The translations under genes were made by a program, and so were the position numbers. 23,224 bases of DNA from Candidatus Omnitrophota bacterium. Its GTDB lineage: Bacteria; Omnitrophota; Gorgyraeia; Duberdicusellales; 4484-171. This document shows, piece after piece, positions 22,931-23,224 of this stretch. Under the pieces are notes generated by a model that was not told the DNA's origin, did not search any database, and saw only the letters and a program-made list of their open reading frames with translations. How positions within the stretch are numbered: the stretch's first letter is position 1; the number at the start of each line of letters is the position of its first letter. The stretch covers positions 1 to 23,224 of the forward strand of contig JAGLSH010000004.1 in assembly GCA_023135855.1 (NCBI GenBank). The letters are read 5' to 3'.

Positions 22931-23224
22931 ATATCTTCTAGGGTCGGTTATCTTACCTTTGATCGCTGAAACTGCAACCGTTGCTGGTGAGGCTAGATAA
23001 ATAAAACCCTTAGGATTACCCATTCGGCCTTTAAAGTTTCTATTAGCTGTTGAAATTGCTACTTCCTCGTCTCCAAGAACCCCTTGATGAGTTCCAACAC
23101 ATGGGCCACATCCAACAGGCAATATAATTGCTCCAGCTTCTATGAATGTCTTTATTATACCTTTTTTTAATGCCGCTAGAAAAATATCACGAGAGGCTGG
23201 TGCTACTAGCAGCTTGGTATCTTT
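22925..23224 (-). CDS. leuC: 3-isopropylmalate dehydratase large subunit, C-terminal part (cut by right edge)
   Basis: The frame is open to the window edge and gives the last 99 residues of a LeuC/homoaconitase-type large subunit. The segment LPVGCGPCVGTHQGVL holds two of the three Cys ligands of the [4Fe-4S] cluster. It is followed by ISTANRNFKGRMG, IYLASPATVAVSAIKG and the end KITDPRRYL, all typical of the family. An internal Met (codon 35 of the visible part) is not the start, because homology continues upstream to the edge. With LeuD it forms a hydro-lyase for isopropylmalate, homocitrate or citrate; the substrate cannot be decided from this fragment. The 44-bp gap to pilT is the only sizeable break in region A. 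Confidence 0.93.
   Translation of the reverse strand, partial: KDTKLLVAPASRDIFLAALKKGIIKTFIEAGAIILPVGCGPCVGTHQGVLGDEEVAISTANRNFKGRMGNPKGFIYLASPATVAVSAIKGKITDPRRYL

Overview
The window looks like chromosomal DNA from a low-GC, Gram-negative (diderm) bacterium. It encodes lipid A/Kdo enzymes (WaaA, LpxK, an LpxL-type acyltransferase), several core-type glycosyltransferases and a type IV pilus retraction ATPase. At the left edge is a sulfhydrogenase-beta/AsrA-type protein, which suggests an anaerobe. Gene content and domain fusions would fit an uncultured lineage such as Omnitrophota or a neighbouring phylum. That assignment is inference: no rRNA or universal marker is present. All 21 genes lie on the minus strand, so the text below runs from high to low coordinates. 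No tRNA, rRNA, CRISPR array, insertion sequence or prophage gene was seen, and no gene-free stretch exceeds 182 bp.

Region A (23224-18088) is a tightly packed run: leuC (cut by the right edge), pilT, leuD, an isocitrate-dehydrogenase-type enzyme, an LDH-like malate dehydrogenase and a dihydrolipoamide-dehydrogenase-like flavoprotein. Junctions from pilT onward are 2-nt gaps or 4-13-nt overlaps. pilT sits between the two subunits of a hydro-lyase. Together the metabolic genes resemble part of a TCA or 2-oxoacid chain (aconitase-like, IDH, MDH). Region B (17958-16795) is a monocistronic acyl-CoA dehydrogenase with its own promoter and a strong Shine-Dalgarno.

Region C (16711-6137) starts at a good sigma70-like promoter. 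It runs aroK, dprA, topA, xerC, waaA, lpxK, an LpxL-ELM1 fusion and a GT4-GT9 fusion, with junctions of -8 to +19 nt. Housekeeping DNA genes and lipid A genes therefore appear to share one transcription unit. A 182-bp gap follows (5955-6136), bounded by two degenerate 7-bp-period arrays in opposite orientation. Region D (5954-1123) continues the envelope theme: a GT4 glycosyltransferase, a membrane-anchored NodB-type deacetylase and three GT9 heptosyltransferase-like proteins. Regions C and D together probably build and extend the lipid A-core or another surface glycan.

Region E (1122-1) has two separately promoted genes: a 95-residue membrane protein, and the N-terminal 218 residues of a HydB/AsrA-type iron-sulfur protein that runs off the left edge. 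The second gene has an extended -10 promoter and a perfect TGTGA-N6-TCACA palindrome in its leader.

Most unusual items: the LpxL-ELM1 and GT4-GT9 fusions, the leuC-pilT-leuD order, the heptad-repeat intergenic element, the CRP/FNR-like palindrome, and an 11-bp A/T inverted repeat whose loop is a -35 hexamer.
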